A program made the position numbers and the translations under genes. Below are positions 1 through 8,470 of a DNA stretch of 45,030 nucleotides, in pieces (position 1 is the stretch's first letter; every line of letters begins with the position of its first letter). The notes below the pieces were generated by a model that ran no database searches, was not told where the DNA came from, and was given only the letters and a program-made list of their open reading frames with translations. The DNA is from Curtobacterium sp. GC_Cur_3 (GTDB lineage: Bacteria > Actinomycetota > Actinomycetes > Actinomycetales > Microbacteriaceae), in NCBI RefSeq assembly GCF_026544205.1, contig NZ_JALNUI010000028.1:1-45030 (forward strand). The letters run 5' to 3'.

Positions 1-120
1 CCTCGTGATCGTCCCCGTCCTCCGACCCGACCCGGCACGCGGCCGTGGGTGTTCGTCGTGATCGCGGTGCTGGGTGTCGTGGCGGTGGGGCTCGTGGTGG
101 TCGCGCTGTTGTCGCGCTGA
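1..120 (+). CDS. C-terminal end of a membrane protein (partial)
   Basis: The frame is open from the first base of the window to a TGA at 118-120 and gives 39 residues. It starts with a proline/arginine-rich stretch and ends in one strongly hydrophobic helix (WVFVVIAVLGVVAVGLVVVA) followed by LLSR. This looks like the end of a protein with a C-terminal membrane anchor, the charged stretch probably lying in the cytoplasm. The start lies outside the window, so length and family are unknown. A strong hairpin follows 48 bases later, which supports a real gene end here. No function can be assigned. Confidence 0.55.
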   Translation, partial: PRDRPRPPTRPGTRPWVFVVIAVLGVVAVGLVVVALLSR

Positions 121-167
121 CGGGAGCCGTTCATCCGGAGTTCCTTGCTGACGCTGTTCCGGGAACG

Positions 168-203
168 ACGAAGCCGCCGGGACCGAGGTCCCAGCGGCTT
201 CGT
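168..203. terminator. Bidirectional terminator hairpin
   Basis: An inverted repeat with arms ACGAAGCCGC / GCGGCTTCGT and an inner GGGACC/GGTCCC stem lies between the stop of the partial plus-strand gene (120) and the stop of the minus-strand surface protein gene (218). It can serve both converging genes. There is no clear T-tract, as is common in high-GC actinobacteria. Confidence 0.75.
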
Positions 204-217
204 TCGTGCAGAGGTGC

Positions 218-778
218 TCAGGCTGCGATCTGGCCGTCGCGCTGGCGACGAACCGAACCGCGGACCACGAGCAGGCCGCCACCGAGGACGACAGCGCCGC
301 CGCCGACCCAGAGGGCGAGAGCGGAGATGGTGCCACCCGTGAAGGCGAGCGAGCCGGTGCCGGAGCCCGCGGCGCCGACAGCAGCAGCGCCGGCGGCCGG
401 GGTCGCGGTGACGGCGGCCGTGCCGACGTTGCCCGAGGTGGCGCCCGTGGCGGTCAGCGTGTAGGTGCCCGAGGCACCGACCGGAAGCGTGACGCGCGGG
501 GTGACGGCACCGGTCGCGGAGGCGGTGTACGCCTTCGAGACGGTGGTCGTCGGGAGGGCACCGAGCGTGACGGCACCGGCACCGGTGACCGAGATGTTCA
601 CGGTCTCGTTGCCGACGAACGAACCCGGGCCGAAGTTGATGACCGTGGTCCCGCCGGCAACGGAGCTGCCGGAGACGGAGACGTTGGACGTCGGGACGTA
701 GCCGGCGGCGTTGGCAGCAGCCGGCGTCGCGATGAGTGCGGCGCCAGCCAGCACGACCGCGGCAATGAGCTTCTTCAT
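218..778 (-). CDS. Small secreted, wall-anchored surface protein with LAxTG sorting signal
   Basis: A 186-residue protein with a signal peptide (MKKLIAAVVLAGAALIATPAAANA, cleavage after about residue 24), a Gly/Thr/Val/Ala-rich extracellular part of about 115 residues, then LAFTGG at residues 144-149, a hydrophobic helix and an RRQRDGQ positive tail. LAxTG followed by helix and charged tail is the known substrate signal of class E sortases in high-GC Gram-positives, so the protein is probably linked to peptidoglycan. The middle part looks beta-rich and may be a single Ig-like fold, but no family is recognised. The ATG is preceded by an AGGGGA stretch at a suitable distance. It lies downstream of the DUF4012 gene on the same strand but 387 bases away, so it probably has its own promoter. 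No sortase gene is in the window. Confidence 0.85.
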   Translation of the reverse strand: MKKLIAAVVLAGAALIATPAAANAAGYVPTSNVSVSGSSVAGGTTVINFGPGSFVGNETVNISVTGAGAVTLGALPTTTVSKAYTASATGAVTPRVTLPVGASGTYTLTATGATSGNVGTAAVTATPAAGAAAVGAAGSGTGSLAFTGGTISALALWVGGGAVVLGGGLLVVRGSVRRQRDGQIAA

Positions 779-1165
779 GAAGTTGTTCCCCTAAGAATCT
801 GATCCTTCAGACCCTGAGACCCAGAGCCCTGACCCCTCGCAAAGCAACCGATCGACACTGGTTCCCTGAAGTGCGGTTGGCGAAGTTCCCTCAAAGTACC
901 GGACGTTCACAGCTTCCACGCAAGAGATTTGTGACGAACACGTGAACTCTCGTGTTGGCAGAAGACGCGGTCTACAGGGTCTCCTGCACTCGAATCCATC
1001 GCGCACGCGATGTTTCCCCTGATCAGGGCCATTCAGAGTCCTTCGGGATGGTCGTCGTCGGTTGATCCACACCACCCGACAGGCTCCGCCCCCACGCGCA
1101 GCAACACCCCCGTCTCCCCCGGAATGGGGGCACGATCCGGGACGGAAAGTCCAGAATCCGTGACG
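779..1165. other. Intergenic region, 387 bases, between two minus-strand genes
   Basis: No convincing gene is seen. A 94-codon frame on the minus strand here is rich in Arg, Cys and Ser and has no known fold, so it is not called. The part near 880-960 is less GC-rich than its surroundings and probably holds the promoter of the surface protein gene; on the minus strand TTGCGT and TACTTT lie 19 bases apart, which is only a weak candidate. GTTCCC recurs several times (about 784, 860 and 885). A short CCCCC-GGAAT-GGGGG hairpin at 1116-1130 could end the DUF4012 transcript, but is weak. Confidence 0.5.
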
Positions 1166-2980
1166 TCAACCCGCAGGTTTCCCGCAATCGACGGCCGCGG
1201 GCTGCACTGCGGACTGCGTGATGGTCGGCGTCGACACGGCCGTGACGGCTGCCTTGGCCTGCTTCGCAGACCCCAGGAACGTCACGCGGAAGGTCGTGCT
1301 CTGGCCGGGCGCAAGCAGGGTCTGGACCTGCACGACCGGGTGGTCACCGTCCACCGCGGTGTGCGGGGCGGCTGCCTTGCCGTCCTGCGTCGAGCCGAGG
1401 TAGATCTCGTCCTTCGCGGCGTAGACCGCGAGGTTCGTCTGGACCTTGCCGGGCGCCACCCCGAAGTTCCCGGCACCGGTCACGTAGGCGGGGAGTGCGG
1501 TCGCCGCGTCTGCCGGCGCCGTGTTCTTCAGCGTGACCTGGACCACGGATGTCGGCCGGCCGTCCGCCCGACACACGGCGCTGCCCACGGCGACGGTCTT
1601 CTGCAGGTAGAAGTCCATCTTCGCGCCGGTGGCGTCGTTGAGGTAGATGCCGAACTGCCGCTCGGAGGCACTGCTCGTCGGCAGTGGGCCGGTCACGGCG
1701 GTCCCGGCGAGCTGGGGCTGCTCGGACTTGTCCGCGCTCCACAGGCGCAGCCGGTTCTCCTGCACACCGTCGGTGAGGGCCGTGATGAAGGCCTTCGGGT
1801 CGAACGCGCCGCTCGACACCTTGTCGAAGACCGCACTCGCGGCCGAGGCGAAGAAGGCGTCCTGCACCTTCGGGTCCGGGTACTTCGCGTAGACGTCGCT
1901 GAGGAGCAGCTTGACCGCGTTGTCCGACGTCAGGGTGTCACCGGTCGGCAGCTGCACCGGCCCGGTCGCCTTGAGGATGGAGGCCAACGTCACCGGGTCC
2001 ATCGCGAGGACGCCGTCGACCTGCTGCCCGTACTTCTGCTTCCACATCTCGCGGGCGAGCTTGGCAGACACGTCGAAGCGCGGAGTCAGGGTGACGTCCT
2101 GCATGTACTCGCCAGTGATGGCGCCGTACAGGCCCTGGGTGTCGGTCGACAGGGGCAGGACAGGTTCGCCCGTGGGGAGGAAGTCCGCGGAGGAGGCCTG
2201 GGCCGACAGCTTCACCGCGCCGTCCTTGACGTCGAGGAGTGCCACCGCGCCAGGGATGCCTCCGCCGGCGCGCAGCTCCGCGTTGTTCTGGAACAGCAGC
2301 AGGTACCGCCGGTCACCGTCGTGCCCGAGCATGGCCGGTGCGAGCTGCACCGCCCGGTTCGCGACGTCCGCCTGAGCCGCGACCGACGCGACCGCGTTGC
2401 GGAGCTGGTTCACCGCGCCGGTCACCGGCGACAGCGTGTCCGAGGTGTCGATCGCCGTGGCGTCGCGGTCCGCCTTCGCCAGCGTCGTCGTCGCGCGCTG
2501 AACAGCTGGTTGCGCCGTGACGAGCGGCGCGAGGTCGACCTTGCCGTCCTTCGGCGCGAACGCCTTCACGTTCACGTCACCGATCACGCCAGCGACCGGC
2601 TTCACCGCTCCCGTCGCGACATCGTCCACGACGACGGCGACTTCACGCACCGCGCGCAGGTTCGAGCCGACGAACGGGAGGACCTGGAACGCGCTCCAGA
2701 CCGGGTCACCAGTCAGCGACCGGGCCGCCGCGGCGTGGTCCTGCAGGTCGCCCGCCGTCTTCTGCGCCGCGGTGCTGTTGCCGCTGACCAGCTCCGACCG
2801 GAGCGTACCGACGAGTTGCACGGACTGCTCGAGGTCGCGCTTGGCCATCAGGCCACGCACGCCGACCCAGGCGACGGCGAGGATCAACAACAGGACGAGC
2901 GCGAGCACGACCCACAGCACTGGCCGGCCCCTGGAACCCCGGCGTGCTGTGGTCCGTCGCGACTCGGGAAGGTCGGACAT
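1166..2980 (-). CDS. DUF4012 domain membrane-anchored protein
   Basis: A 604-residue protein starting with MSDLPESRRTT, with a basic N-terminus, one transmembrane helix (VLWVVLALVLLLILAVAWVG, about residues 22-42) and a large extracytoplasmic part. The part after the helix (coiled-coil-like LEQSVQLVGTLRSEL, then a segment with VLPFVGSNLRAVREVA) and the central block RYLLLFQNNAELRAGGGIPG are characteristic of the DUF4012 family, found in actinobacteria next to polysaccharide genes. Its biochemical role is unknown. In the same frame an earlier start at 3097 would add 39 unlikely residues. The ATG at 2980 is chosen because TATCGT (2987-2992, minus strand) stands six bases before it, giving a leaderless transcript. 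It is divergent from the acyltransferase gene 134 bases away, and a role in exopolysaccharide assembly is inferred from context. Confidence 0.88.
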   Translation of the reverse strand: MSDLPESRRTTARRGSRGRPVLWVVLALVLLLILAVAWVGVRGLMAKRDLEQSVQLVGTLRSELVSGNSTAAQKTAGDLQDHAAAARSLTGDPVWSAFQVLPFVGSNLRAVREVAVVVDDVATGAVKPVAGVIGDVNVKAFAPKDGKVDLAPLVTAQPAVQRATTTLAKADRDATAIDTSDTLSPVTGAVNQLRNAVASVAAQADVANRAVQLAPAMLGHDGDRRYLLLFQNNAELRAGGGIPGAVALLDVKDGAVKLSAQASSADFLPTGEPVLPLSTDTQGLYGAITGEYMQDVTLTPRFDVSAKLAREMWKQKYGQQVDGVLAMDPVTLASILKATGPVQLPTGDTLTSDNAVKLLLSDVYAKYPDPKVQDAFFASAASAVFDKVSSGAFDPKAFITALTDGVQENRLRLWSADKSEQPQLAGTAVTGPLPTSSASERQFGIYLNDATGAKMDFYLQKTVAVGSAVCRADGRPTSVVQVTLKNTAPADAATALPAYVTGAGNFGVAPGKVQTNLAVYAAKDEIYLGSTQDGKAAAPHTAVDGDHPVVQVQTLLAPGQSTTFRVTFLGSAKQAKAAVTAVSTPTITQSAVQPAAVDCGKPAG

Positions 2981-2986
2981 GGGTTC

Positions 2987-2992
2987 ACGATA
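2987..2992 (-). promoter_or_regulatory. -10 box TATCGT of a leaderless DUF4012 transcript
   Basis: On the minus strand TATCGT is followed by six bases and then the ATG at 2980, so transcription would begin at the start codon. No convincing -35 box was seen 16-18 bases upstream. The same layout recurs in front of several other genes in this window. Confidence 0.45.
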
Positions 2993-3114
2993 GCGGGCAG
3001 CAAGCTGAACACAGGGGATCGATGGCGCCCCCTGGTCTGCTGTGCCGTCGAGTTGTGTTTGCTTGTTAGCCCAGACAGACTTTCGCCGCAAGCCCACTCA
3101 AGGAGCGTCCGAGC

Positions 3115-3759
3115 ATGATGCGATCACTGGCCGATGCACTACGCCTCGATGCGGAACCCCCTCTGCTGGCTGTGGAACGACTTCTCCGAAGAGCGGCCTC
3201 GAAGGCGAAGAGTTCCGTCCTCAGCCGTCAGTTGCACGCGCCTGGAGCAGTGTTCGGCCCTCGAAGTGAAGTACGGGGCGGACGTCACATCACGTTCGGA
3301 GCTGATTTCTCCTGCGGAAGCGATCTGTGGCTGGAAGCGGTGGCCTCTTACGAATCGCGCACCTTCAGACCGGCAATCATCCTTGGTGCCGGGGTGTCGC
3401 TTTCGAACCGAGTACACATCACCGGAATTGACTCCATCGTCGTCGGGGACGGGTGCCTCTTCGGGAGTGGAGTCTTCGTCTCCGACCACAACCACGGTTC
3501 GTACACTGAATCAGCCGGGTCGTCTCCGGCCACCCGACCGGCCGTACGCCCCCTCAGTCCCGGCGGTCCTGTCCGTATCGGAGAGAACGTCTGGCTCGGT
3601 GACAATGTCACTGTTCTGGGACCCGTGGTGATCGGAGACGGCGCGGTCGTAGCCGCGAACAGTGTGGTCACCCGCGATGTCGAGCCCGGAACCATCGTCG
3701 GCGGGACGCCTGCGCGCTTGTTGAAAGAGTGGACCGGGTCAGGCTGGAAGAGAGCCTGA
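3115..3759 (+). CDS. Hexapeptide-repeat acyltransferase (WbbJ/LbH family)
   Basis: A 214-residue protein. From about residue 90 it shows imperfect hexapeptide turns of a left-handed beta helix (IILGAGVSLSNRVHI, IVVGDGCLFGSGVFV, VRIGENVWLGDNVTVLGP, VVIGDGAVVAANSVVTRDVEPGTIVGGTPARLL). The DHNHG segment carries the histidine expected at the acetyl-CoA site of maltose/galactoside-O-acetyltransferase relatives. It would O- or N-acetylate a sugar, probably of the exopolysaccharide. AAGGAG at 3100-3105 lies nine bases before the first ATG (a second ATG follows immediately). Its last 21 bases overlap the 3' end of the convergent flippase gene, so it is transcribed against the EPS operon, from its own promoter. 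Confidence 0.88.
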   Translation: MMRSLADALRLDAEPPLLAVERLLRRAASKAKSSVLSRQLHAPGAVFGPRSEVRGGRHITFGADFSCGSDLWLEAVASYESRTFRPAIILGAGVSLSNRVHITGIDSIVVGDGCLFGSGVFVSDHNHGSYTESAGSSPATRPAVRPLSPGGPVRIGENVWLGDNVTVLGPVVIGDGAVVAANSVVTRDVEPGTIVGGTPARLLKEWTGSGWKRA

Positions 3760-4989
3760 CGGCGCCGAACCGTCCGGCTCCTCGCGGGCTTCACGAGAGA
3801 GCCGTAGGAAGAGCATGCTCTCGAGGACCAGCGCCAAGAGCTCCCCGATGCCGAAGCCAGTCACCGCGCCAGATGCTCCCAGCGCCGCCGCGCCGACGAG
3901 GGTGAGTGGCATACCGACGACGGCACCGATGAGGCTGTAGCGCGCGTACTGCCGAGCGGCGCCGAACGACAACAGGCCGATCAGACCAATCACCTGCGCT
4001 GCGACGAAGAGCCCCAGAACCGCTCCGAAGGCGACCGCCAAAGGCAAGTCGATGGACACCAGACCGTGACTGAGAACGCCACCCACAAGGGCCGCAAGGA
4101 ACATGAAGGCGATGCTCCCCACAGCTGCCACGACGAGCCCGAAGCGAGCAGCACGCCGCGCCCGCTCGACCCTGTCCATCCCTCTGACACCTGGCACCCA
4201 ACCCTGCAGGTACTGCAACACCGGTGAGAACCCGGTTGTCGCGAACCGGAAGAGCTTGTCTGCAAGCGTGTAGGCCGGCAGCGCGGCGGGAGCTGTCAGT
4301 GCCACGAGGACCGGCGGTAAGGCGGTCACCAACGCTGACACCCCAGACAACAGCATTCCATGCGACTGACTCGCAAGCGCTGTCCGGACCGCGTTCACGC
4401 TTCTTGGTCCGCGGAACTGCCCGTCACTGATCCGCCAAACTGTGACGACGACGCCGACCAACACACCAATGAGTTGCACCCCAGAATATGCGATCAGAGG
4501 GCTTCCGAAAGCGACGAGGGTCGTACCCACTGCAGCGCCGAGCACACGTGGGGCCGTGTCGAGGAGCAGGAACGACCACGGCCGGGCCACACCCGTGAAG
4601 TACCAGCCGCTCAGCAAGCCGGTGATCGTGTACGACAGCGCGTTCAGCGCAGCGGCCGTGTCGGAGACCTGAACCGAGAACACCGTCACGGTCACGGCTG
4701 CTGCGGCGACCGGCGCCGTGAGGGCGAGGCGGGCCCACAGAGAATCGAAGAAGAGATTGAGCCTCGCAGGCAGGTCTGCAGAGGCGACCGCGGTCGGACC
4801 AGTGATGCCCCAACCGAAACCGACGATGATCGCACCCGCCGTCCCAACGGCTTGAGCAACAGCCAACGCAGCCCACGCCCCCGCGCCTGCGCTACCGATG
4901 ATGATCGGGATGCTGACAAGGGTCACGAGAGCAGTGAGCCCGACCGAGAGCCCGTAACCGAGCAGAGCAGTCGATCGAGCGCTAGACAC
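3739..4989 (-). CDS. Wzx-like oligosaccharide flippase
   Basis: A 416-residue, almost wholly hydrophobic protein with about twelve predicted transmembrane helices. The opening (GYGLSVGLTALVTLVSIPIIIGSAGAGAWAAL) and the overall plan match the polysaccharide biosynthesis/MATE-like flippase group that moves lipid-linked repeat units across the membrane. The C-terminus is charged and cytoplasmic. The start is a GTG at 4989 with only a weak GGATGGG upstream, 51 bases after the previous gene of the operon, so this is the one loosely coupled gene in the series. It is the last EPS gene, and no terminator is seen at its end, which overlaps the acyltransferase gene by 21 bases. Specificity for the repeat unit cannot be read from the sequence. 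Confidence 0.85.
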   Translation of the reverse strand: MSSARSTALLGYGLSVGLTALVTLVSIPIIIGSAGAGAWAALAVAQAVGTAGAIIVGFGWGITGPTAVASADLPARLNLFFDSLWARLALTAPVAAAAVTVTVFSVQVSDTAAALNALSYTITGLLSGWYFTGVARPWSFLLLDTAPRVLGAAVGTTLVAFGSPLIAYSGVQLIGVLVGVVVTVWRISDGQFRGPRSVNAVRTALASQSHGMLLSGVSALVTALPPVLVALTAPAALPAYTLADKLFRFATTGFSPVLQYLQGWVPGVRGMDRVERARRAARFGLVVAAVGSIAFMFLAALVGGVLSHGLVSIDLPLAVAFGAVLGLFVAAQVIGLIGLLSFGAARQYARYSLIGAVVGMPLTLVGAAALGASGAVTGFGIGELLALVLESMLFLRLSREAREEPDGSAPSGSLPA

Positions 4990-5040
4990 TGCTACCCATC
5001 CGGACCCCGGTGGTGACCAGGACAGCGCCGCCCTCGCTGT

Positions 5041-6252
5041 TCATCGGCGGACTCGACCCGCTGTCAGCAGACGTCCCCGAATCGCCGAGAAGCCCGGCAT
5101 CTTCTTCTTCACCACGTTGAACTCGTCCGGGAGCGCGTACTTCGCAGCGATCGCGCCGTCAGAGAGAGTGATGCCGACACGCGCGAACAACGCCCGTCGT
5201 TTCCACTTACCGAAGGCTCCGACCTCTGCCTCGATGAACGGAGACGGCATTCTGAGACCCTCACGCATCTCGAGTAGTTGCTTCCGGTAGGCGCGACGAG
5301 TCCGCTTCGTCAACCGTTCACCGTGGGCATCCTCAGCGAACCCGTACTTCGGCGCGCTTCCGAGGGCAGCTTGCGCGGCAAGAACGTCCCGCGCGTAGTG
5401 CCGGCTGAGTTCACCGAGAGCAGGTGAAGCTTCGCCGACGCCCCGGAGGTCGACAGAGAGCCTGACACTGATTGCCTCTGGGTCGGCCGGATTGAAGCCG
5501 CTGAAGTGCATGAGACGCAGTTCGTCGCCAGTCGAGTCCATGACGAGCGCCGAACCCACGTTCCTGAACCGCCGTTCATGAAGATTCCAGGGGCCGACAT
5601 TGTACCCAGAGTGCCGGAGTGCGTGCGCGCTGTAGTACGTAGCTCCGACATCCACCCACTTCTGGTCGACGAACACTCCGAGCAGTGGGTAGATGAGGCA
5701 CTCCCTGCGAAGGTGGCCCCACCACCAGTCGAGGAACGGCAGCGCCGTACGATCCACCGCGCAGAAGCCGAGGTTGAAGATACCAACGGTCAGATCGTGT
5801 CCCTCGGTGATGTGCTCGACTGAAGAGGGAATCGGCTCGAGGAAGTGGGGAGTGAGCACGATTCCATGTTCGTCGAGGAGCGCGGGAAGCTCGCTCAACG
5901 GCGACACCACCATCATGTCCGGGTCCAGGTACGCCACCCGTTCCGACTCCTGTAGGAGCGCTTTGAAGAACAGCGGCTTGACCGAAGTTGAGAACTCGAC
6001 GACATCGTAGATCGCAGCGAGTTCCAGCACATCTCGCCGGCTCAGGCCGAGGATTTCGGTCGTAGCCACCCGAAGCCCTGGGCGTCCCGCTTCGAGGTCT
6101 CGACGATCGCCGTCTACAACCAGGATCACGAGGTCCTTGTGCGGCTCGATCCGCTGGATGCTCTCGTACAGTGCGAGCGCCTGGGGCAGGTAGTTCTGTG
6201 CGACAACTGTGCAGTAGATCATCTGCTTCGAGGTGATCGGCGAGTTGGTCAT
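5041..6252 (-). CDS. Glycosyltransferase (GT-A fold, YLDPD type)
   Basis: A 403-residue protein that starts MTNSPITSKQMIYCTVVAQN. It carries the marks of a widespread but poorly characterised transferase group: an early CTVVAQNYLPQALALYES block, YLDPDMMV as the DxD-like nucleotide-sugar and metal site, FNLGF, VDQKWVD, a YNVGPWNLHERR block and MHFSGFNP. It probably adds one sugar to the lipid-linked repeat unit. The longer in-frame opening up to 6534 was rejected because it runs through the polymerase gene and is rich in Arg, Cys and Pro. The ATG at 6252 overlaps the stop of the polymerase gene in the sequence ATGA, giving translational coupling. The basic C-terminus (VVKKKMPGFSAIRGRL) may lie on the membrane surface. 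Confidence 0.87.
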   Translation of the reverse strand: MTNSPITSKQMIYCTVVAQNYLPQALALYESIQRIEPHKDLVILVVDGDRRDLEAGRPGLRVATTEILGLSRRDVLELAAIYDVVEFSTSVKPLFFKALLQESERVAYLDPDMMVVSPLSELPALLDEHGIVLTPHFLEPIPSSVEHITEGHDLTVGIFNLGFCAVDRTALPFLDWWWGHLRRECLIYPLLGVFVDQKWVDVGATYYSAHALRHSGYNVGPWNLHERRFRNVGSALVMDSTGDELRLMHFSGFNPADPEAISVRLSVDLRGVGEASPALGELSRHYARDVLAAQAALGSAPKYGFAEDAHGERLTKRTRRAYRKQLLEMREGLRMPSPFIEAEVGAFGKWKRRALFARVGITLSDGAIAAKYALPDEFNVVKKKMPGFSAIRGRLLTAGRVRR

Positions 6253-7517
6253 CGAAGAGGCTCCACTGGGTTGTTGATGGGCATTGCTTGTTCCGGTTTT
6301 CCAACCGCAGCTGAGGTGGTGAGTCGGGCGATCCAGGCCGCAACGGCGACTATCAGGACAAGGAAGACGATGTTGCCGGTGTTGAAGAGGTAACCACGCC
6401 AGTACTCGAGGAACCCGTATCCGATGACGCCCGACATTGCGGCTACAACCGAATGGTAGTGGCGGAAGTGCTGAAAAAGTACGGCAGCAACACCAAGCAC
6501 GATCAACGTGTACCCGAGGCCCCACCATCCCCATTGCGCATAGACGTCCGCGAAAGACGAGTTCGCATTCAAGTTCGGAGCGATGTCCACTTGGTACGCG
6601 TAGAACCCGAGATCAAGTGCCGCGGACTTGTCCCCTTTGTTCACCTGAAGGAACGTGGGCACGACTGCCTGCAGCGCATTGAAAGCAGAGACTGAGACCG
6701 GAAACCTTCCGCCCACGATCGCGTCTGCCACACCAACCGAAACCTGGGAGGGCGCCCCGACGTAACTCAGGATCTGGTAGACATTCATGAGAAGTGGATT
6801 GTCGACGCCGAACGACCGGTAGTAGTTGGCATTGCGCGTGTAGTTGAACACGGCGAGGACAAAGAACAACACCACCCCGGCAAAAGTGGTCACAGAAAGC
6901 CGAAGGGAATTGGAGCGCCGCCGCTGGTAGTAGAGGAAGACGAACACCGCCGTGGCCATCACCAGCGAGAGCCGCGAACTCAGGAGCACCACGGAGAGCA
7001 GCAACACGACGTTCAGCGCGGCGAACCACCAACTCGACTTCCGCTCCATTGCCAGGACAACCCCGACCGGCGCAGCGACGGTGACGGCGTATCGCAGCGT
7101 TCCGACGGAGGACCCGTCCAGCAAGGACTCGGACAAGAGGTTCGCTTGGTCCGAACTCAATGCAGTGATGATCGACGTCTGCCGTGAGATGAGGTAGTAG
7201 GCCCCCGCGACACCGACGATCGCGAAGAGCGAGACGATGCGGTAGAAGGCTCGCTCGAACTTCGCATCTCCTTCCACGGCGAGGAGCGCTCGGCTTGGCT
7301 TCCAACTCCGCCCAACCGCAACCCCGAAACTGATCACGAGGACGCAGACGAGGTACCACGTGACAAGCACGAAAGCAGCAGCCCAGGAGAAGTCGCTGCG
7401 CACTGCGAACCCTCGTAGGTAGGTCCCATCCCCTGGGACCGACCAAGCGAGAAGACTGGCGAGCACCGGGAGCACAAGCAGGATCCAGGGCTGGAAGAGG
7501 CGGAAGGGGCGGATCAT
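6249..7517 (-). CDS. Wzy-like O-antigen/EPS polymerase
   Basis: A 422-residue integral membrane protein with about ten to twelve helices, starting MIRPFRLFQPWILLVLPVLA. The helix pattern and a long extracytoplasmic loop in the second half (around NANSSFADVYAQWGWWGLGY) match oligosaccharide repeat-unit polymerases, which are recognised by topology and context more than by sequence. It would join flipped repeat units outside the membrane. Both ends overlap neighbours by four bases: ATGA at 7514-7517 with the upstream glycosyltransferase and ATGA at 6249-6252 with the downstream one. The longer reading to 7700 overlaps the upstream gene and is not credible. The function is well supported by position in the operon, the linkage formed is unknown. 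Confidence 0.83.
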   Translation of the reverse strand: MIRPFRLFQPWILLVLPVLASLLAWSVPGDGTYLRGFAVRSDFSWAAAFVLVTWYLVCVLVISFGVAVGRSWKPSRALLAVEGDAKFERAFYRIVSLFAIVGVAGAYYLISRQTSIITALSSDQANLLSESLLDGSSVGTLRYAVTVAAPVGVVLAMERKSSWWFAALNVVLLLSVVLLSSRLSLVMATAVFVFLYYQRRRSNSLRLSVTTFAGVVLFFVLAVFNYTRNANYYRSFGVDNPLLMNVYQILSYVGAPSQVSVGVADAIVGGRFPVSVSAFNALQAVVPTFLQVNKGDKSAALDLGFYAYQVDIAPNLNANSSFADVYAQWGWWGLGYTLIVLGVAAVLFQHFRHYHSVVAAMSGVIGYGFLEYWRGYLFNTGNIVFLVLIVAVAAWIARLTTSAAVGKPEQAMPINNPVEPLR

Positions 7518-8470
7518 GTGCGCCTCACCAGCTCGTCGTCGACGATCCGAGCAACTGACGACCAGGGGCGCTGTACGGGCCGGATCGTCGACACGTCCCA
7601 CTCCGCGAGTCGACGGAGTGCTGCATTCCACTCCCCCGCGTCCGTCGCACCCTCCACCGCGATGCCGTTCCTCTGAACGATCTCCGCGACGCTCTCGCAT
7701 CCACTCCAGAAGGCAACTGGCCGCCCAGTGGCAATCGCCTCCGCTGCGGGCAGCCCGAAGCCCTCCACGGTTGAAGGCATGATCAGGCCGATCGAAGACC
7801 GGTAGATCGCAGACAGCTCCTCGTCTCCGATGCCACTGACAACCGTCACCCGCGATTGCAGGGCGCGCTTCTCGACGGCCGCGAGAGCCCTACTCCGATC
7901 AGCAGTGACCATCACGAGCCTGAAGTCGTCCGACATTGCAATCGCCTCGAGCATGACGTCAGTGTTCTTGTGCTCACGAAGATTACCGACGTACACGAAG
8001 TGTTCATGGCCCTGCGCCGACAAGCGTCCGCTCGGAACGAACTCCTCAGACACGCCATTACCGGTGTTGACAACCTGGACACGATCATCATCGAGCCACT
8101 CGAGCAACCTCCTCCTCGAGGTCTCAGAGACGGTGAAGGCGAGACCAGCCTTCATGATCGCAGGACGTACGACGTGGTCGTAGTAAGCGGTCCGTAGGAC
8201 TGAGCCTTCAGAAGGCACTTCGAGGTGGATGAGATCGTGGATGGTCAGGAACTGGCGCGCACGTGTCATGCCCGCGTTGAACCCCGGCGCATAGACCACG
8301 TCCCGCGACGAGAGCTTCATTCTGCCTGGGCTCACGACGTCGAGGGGAAGTGGTCGTCGAAGTCGATGACCGAGATCGGTCCAGGGGACCTCCAGCCGTC
8401 CGACGACTTCCCGAGAGTATCGGCCAATTCCGTGAAGCCCGATTCGGCTCGTGTCGACGTGAAGGCTCAT
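7514..8470 (-). CDS. Glycosyltransferase family 4/1 (GT-B)
   Basis: A 318-residue transferase starting MSLHVDTSRIGLHGIGRYSREV. The N-terminal GIGRY motif is typical of GT4 enzymes, and the C-terminal half has FVYVGNLREHKN followed by the nucleotide-sugar site MPSTVEGFGLPAAEAIATGR, including the E-x7-E pair (EGFGLPAAE). At 318 residues it is shorter than the usual 360-400, with a small N-terminal domain. It likely extends the repeat unit on the cytoplasmic face. The ATG at 8470 overlaps the previous gene's stop (8467-8470) and the stop overlaps the polymerase start. A start at 8494 was rejected as it lengthens the overlap without a ribosome site. Confidence 0.88.
   Translation of the reverse strand: MSLHVDTSRIGLHGIGRYSREVVGRLEVPWTDLGHRLRRPLPLDVVSPGRMKLSSRDVVYAPGFNAGMTRARQFLTIHDLIHLEVPSEGSVLRTAYYDHVVRPAIMKAGLAFTVSETSRRRLLEWLDDDRVQVVNTGNGVSEEFVPSGRLSAQGHEHFVYVGNLREHKNTDVMLEAIAMSDDFRLVMVTADRSRALAAVEKRALQSRVTVVSGIGDEELSAIYRSSIGLIMPSTVEGFGLPAAEAIATGRPVAFWSGCESVAEIVQRNGIAVEGATDAGEWNAALRRLAEWDVSTIRPVQRPWSSVARIVDDELVRRT

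Noticed and set aside
791..1075. 94-codon minus-strand frame upstream of the surface protein gene
   Set aside because: Composition is rich in Arg, Cys and Ser, it starts without a clear ribosome site, and it lies where the surface protein promoter is expected.
1010..3118. 702-codon open frame opposite the DUF4012 gene
   Set aside because: Arg/His/Gly-rich composition typical of the antisense frame of a GC-rich gene; no signal, domain or ribosome site.
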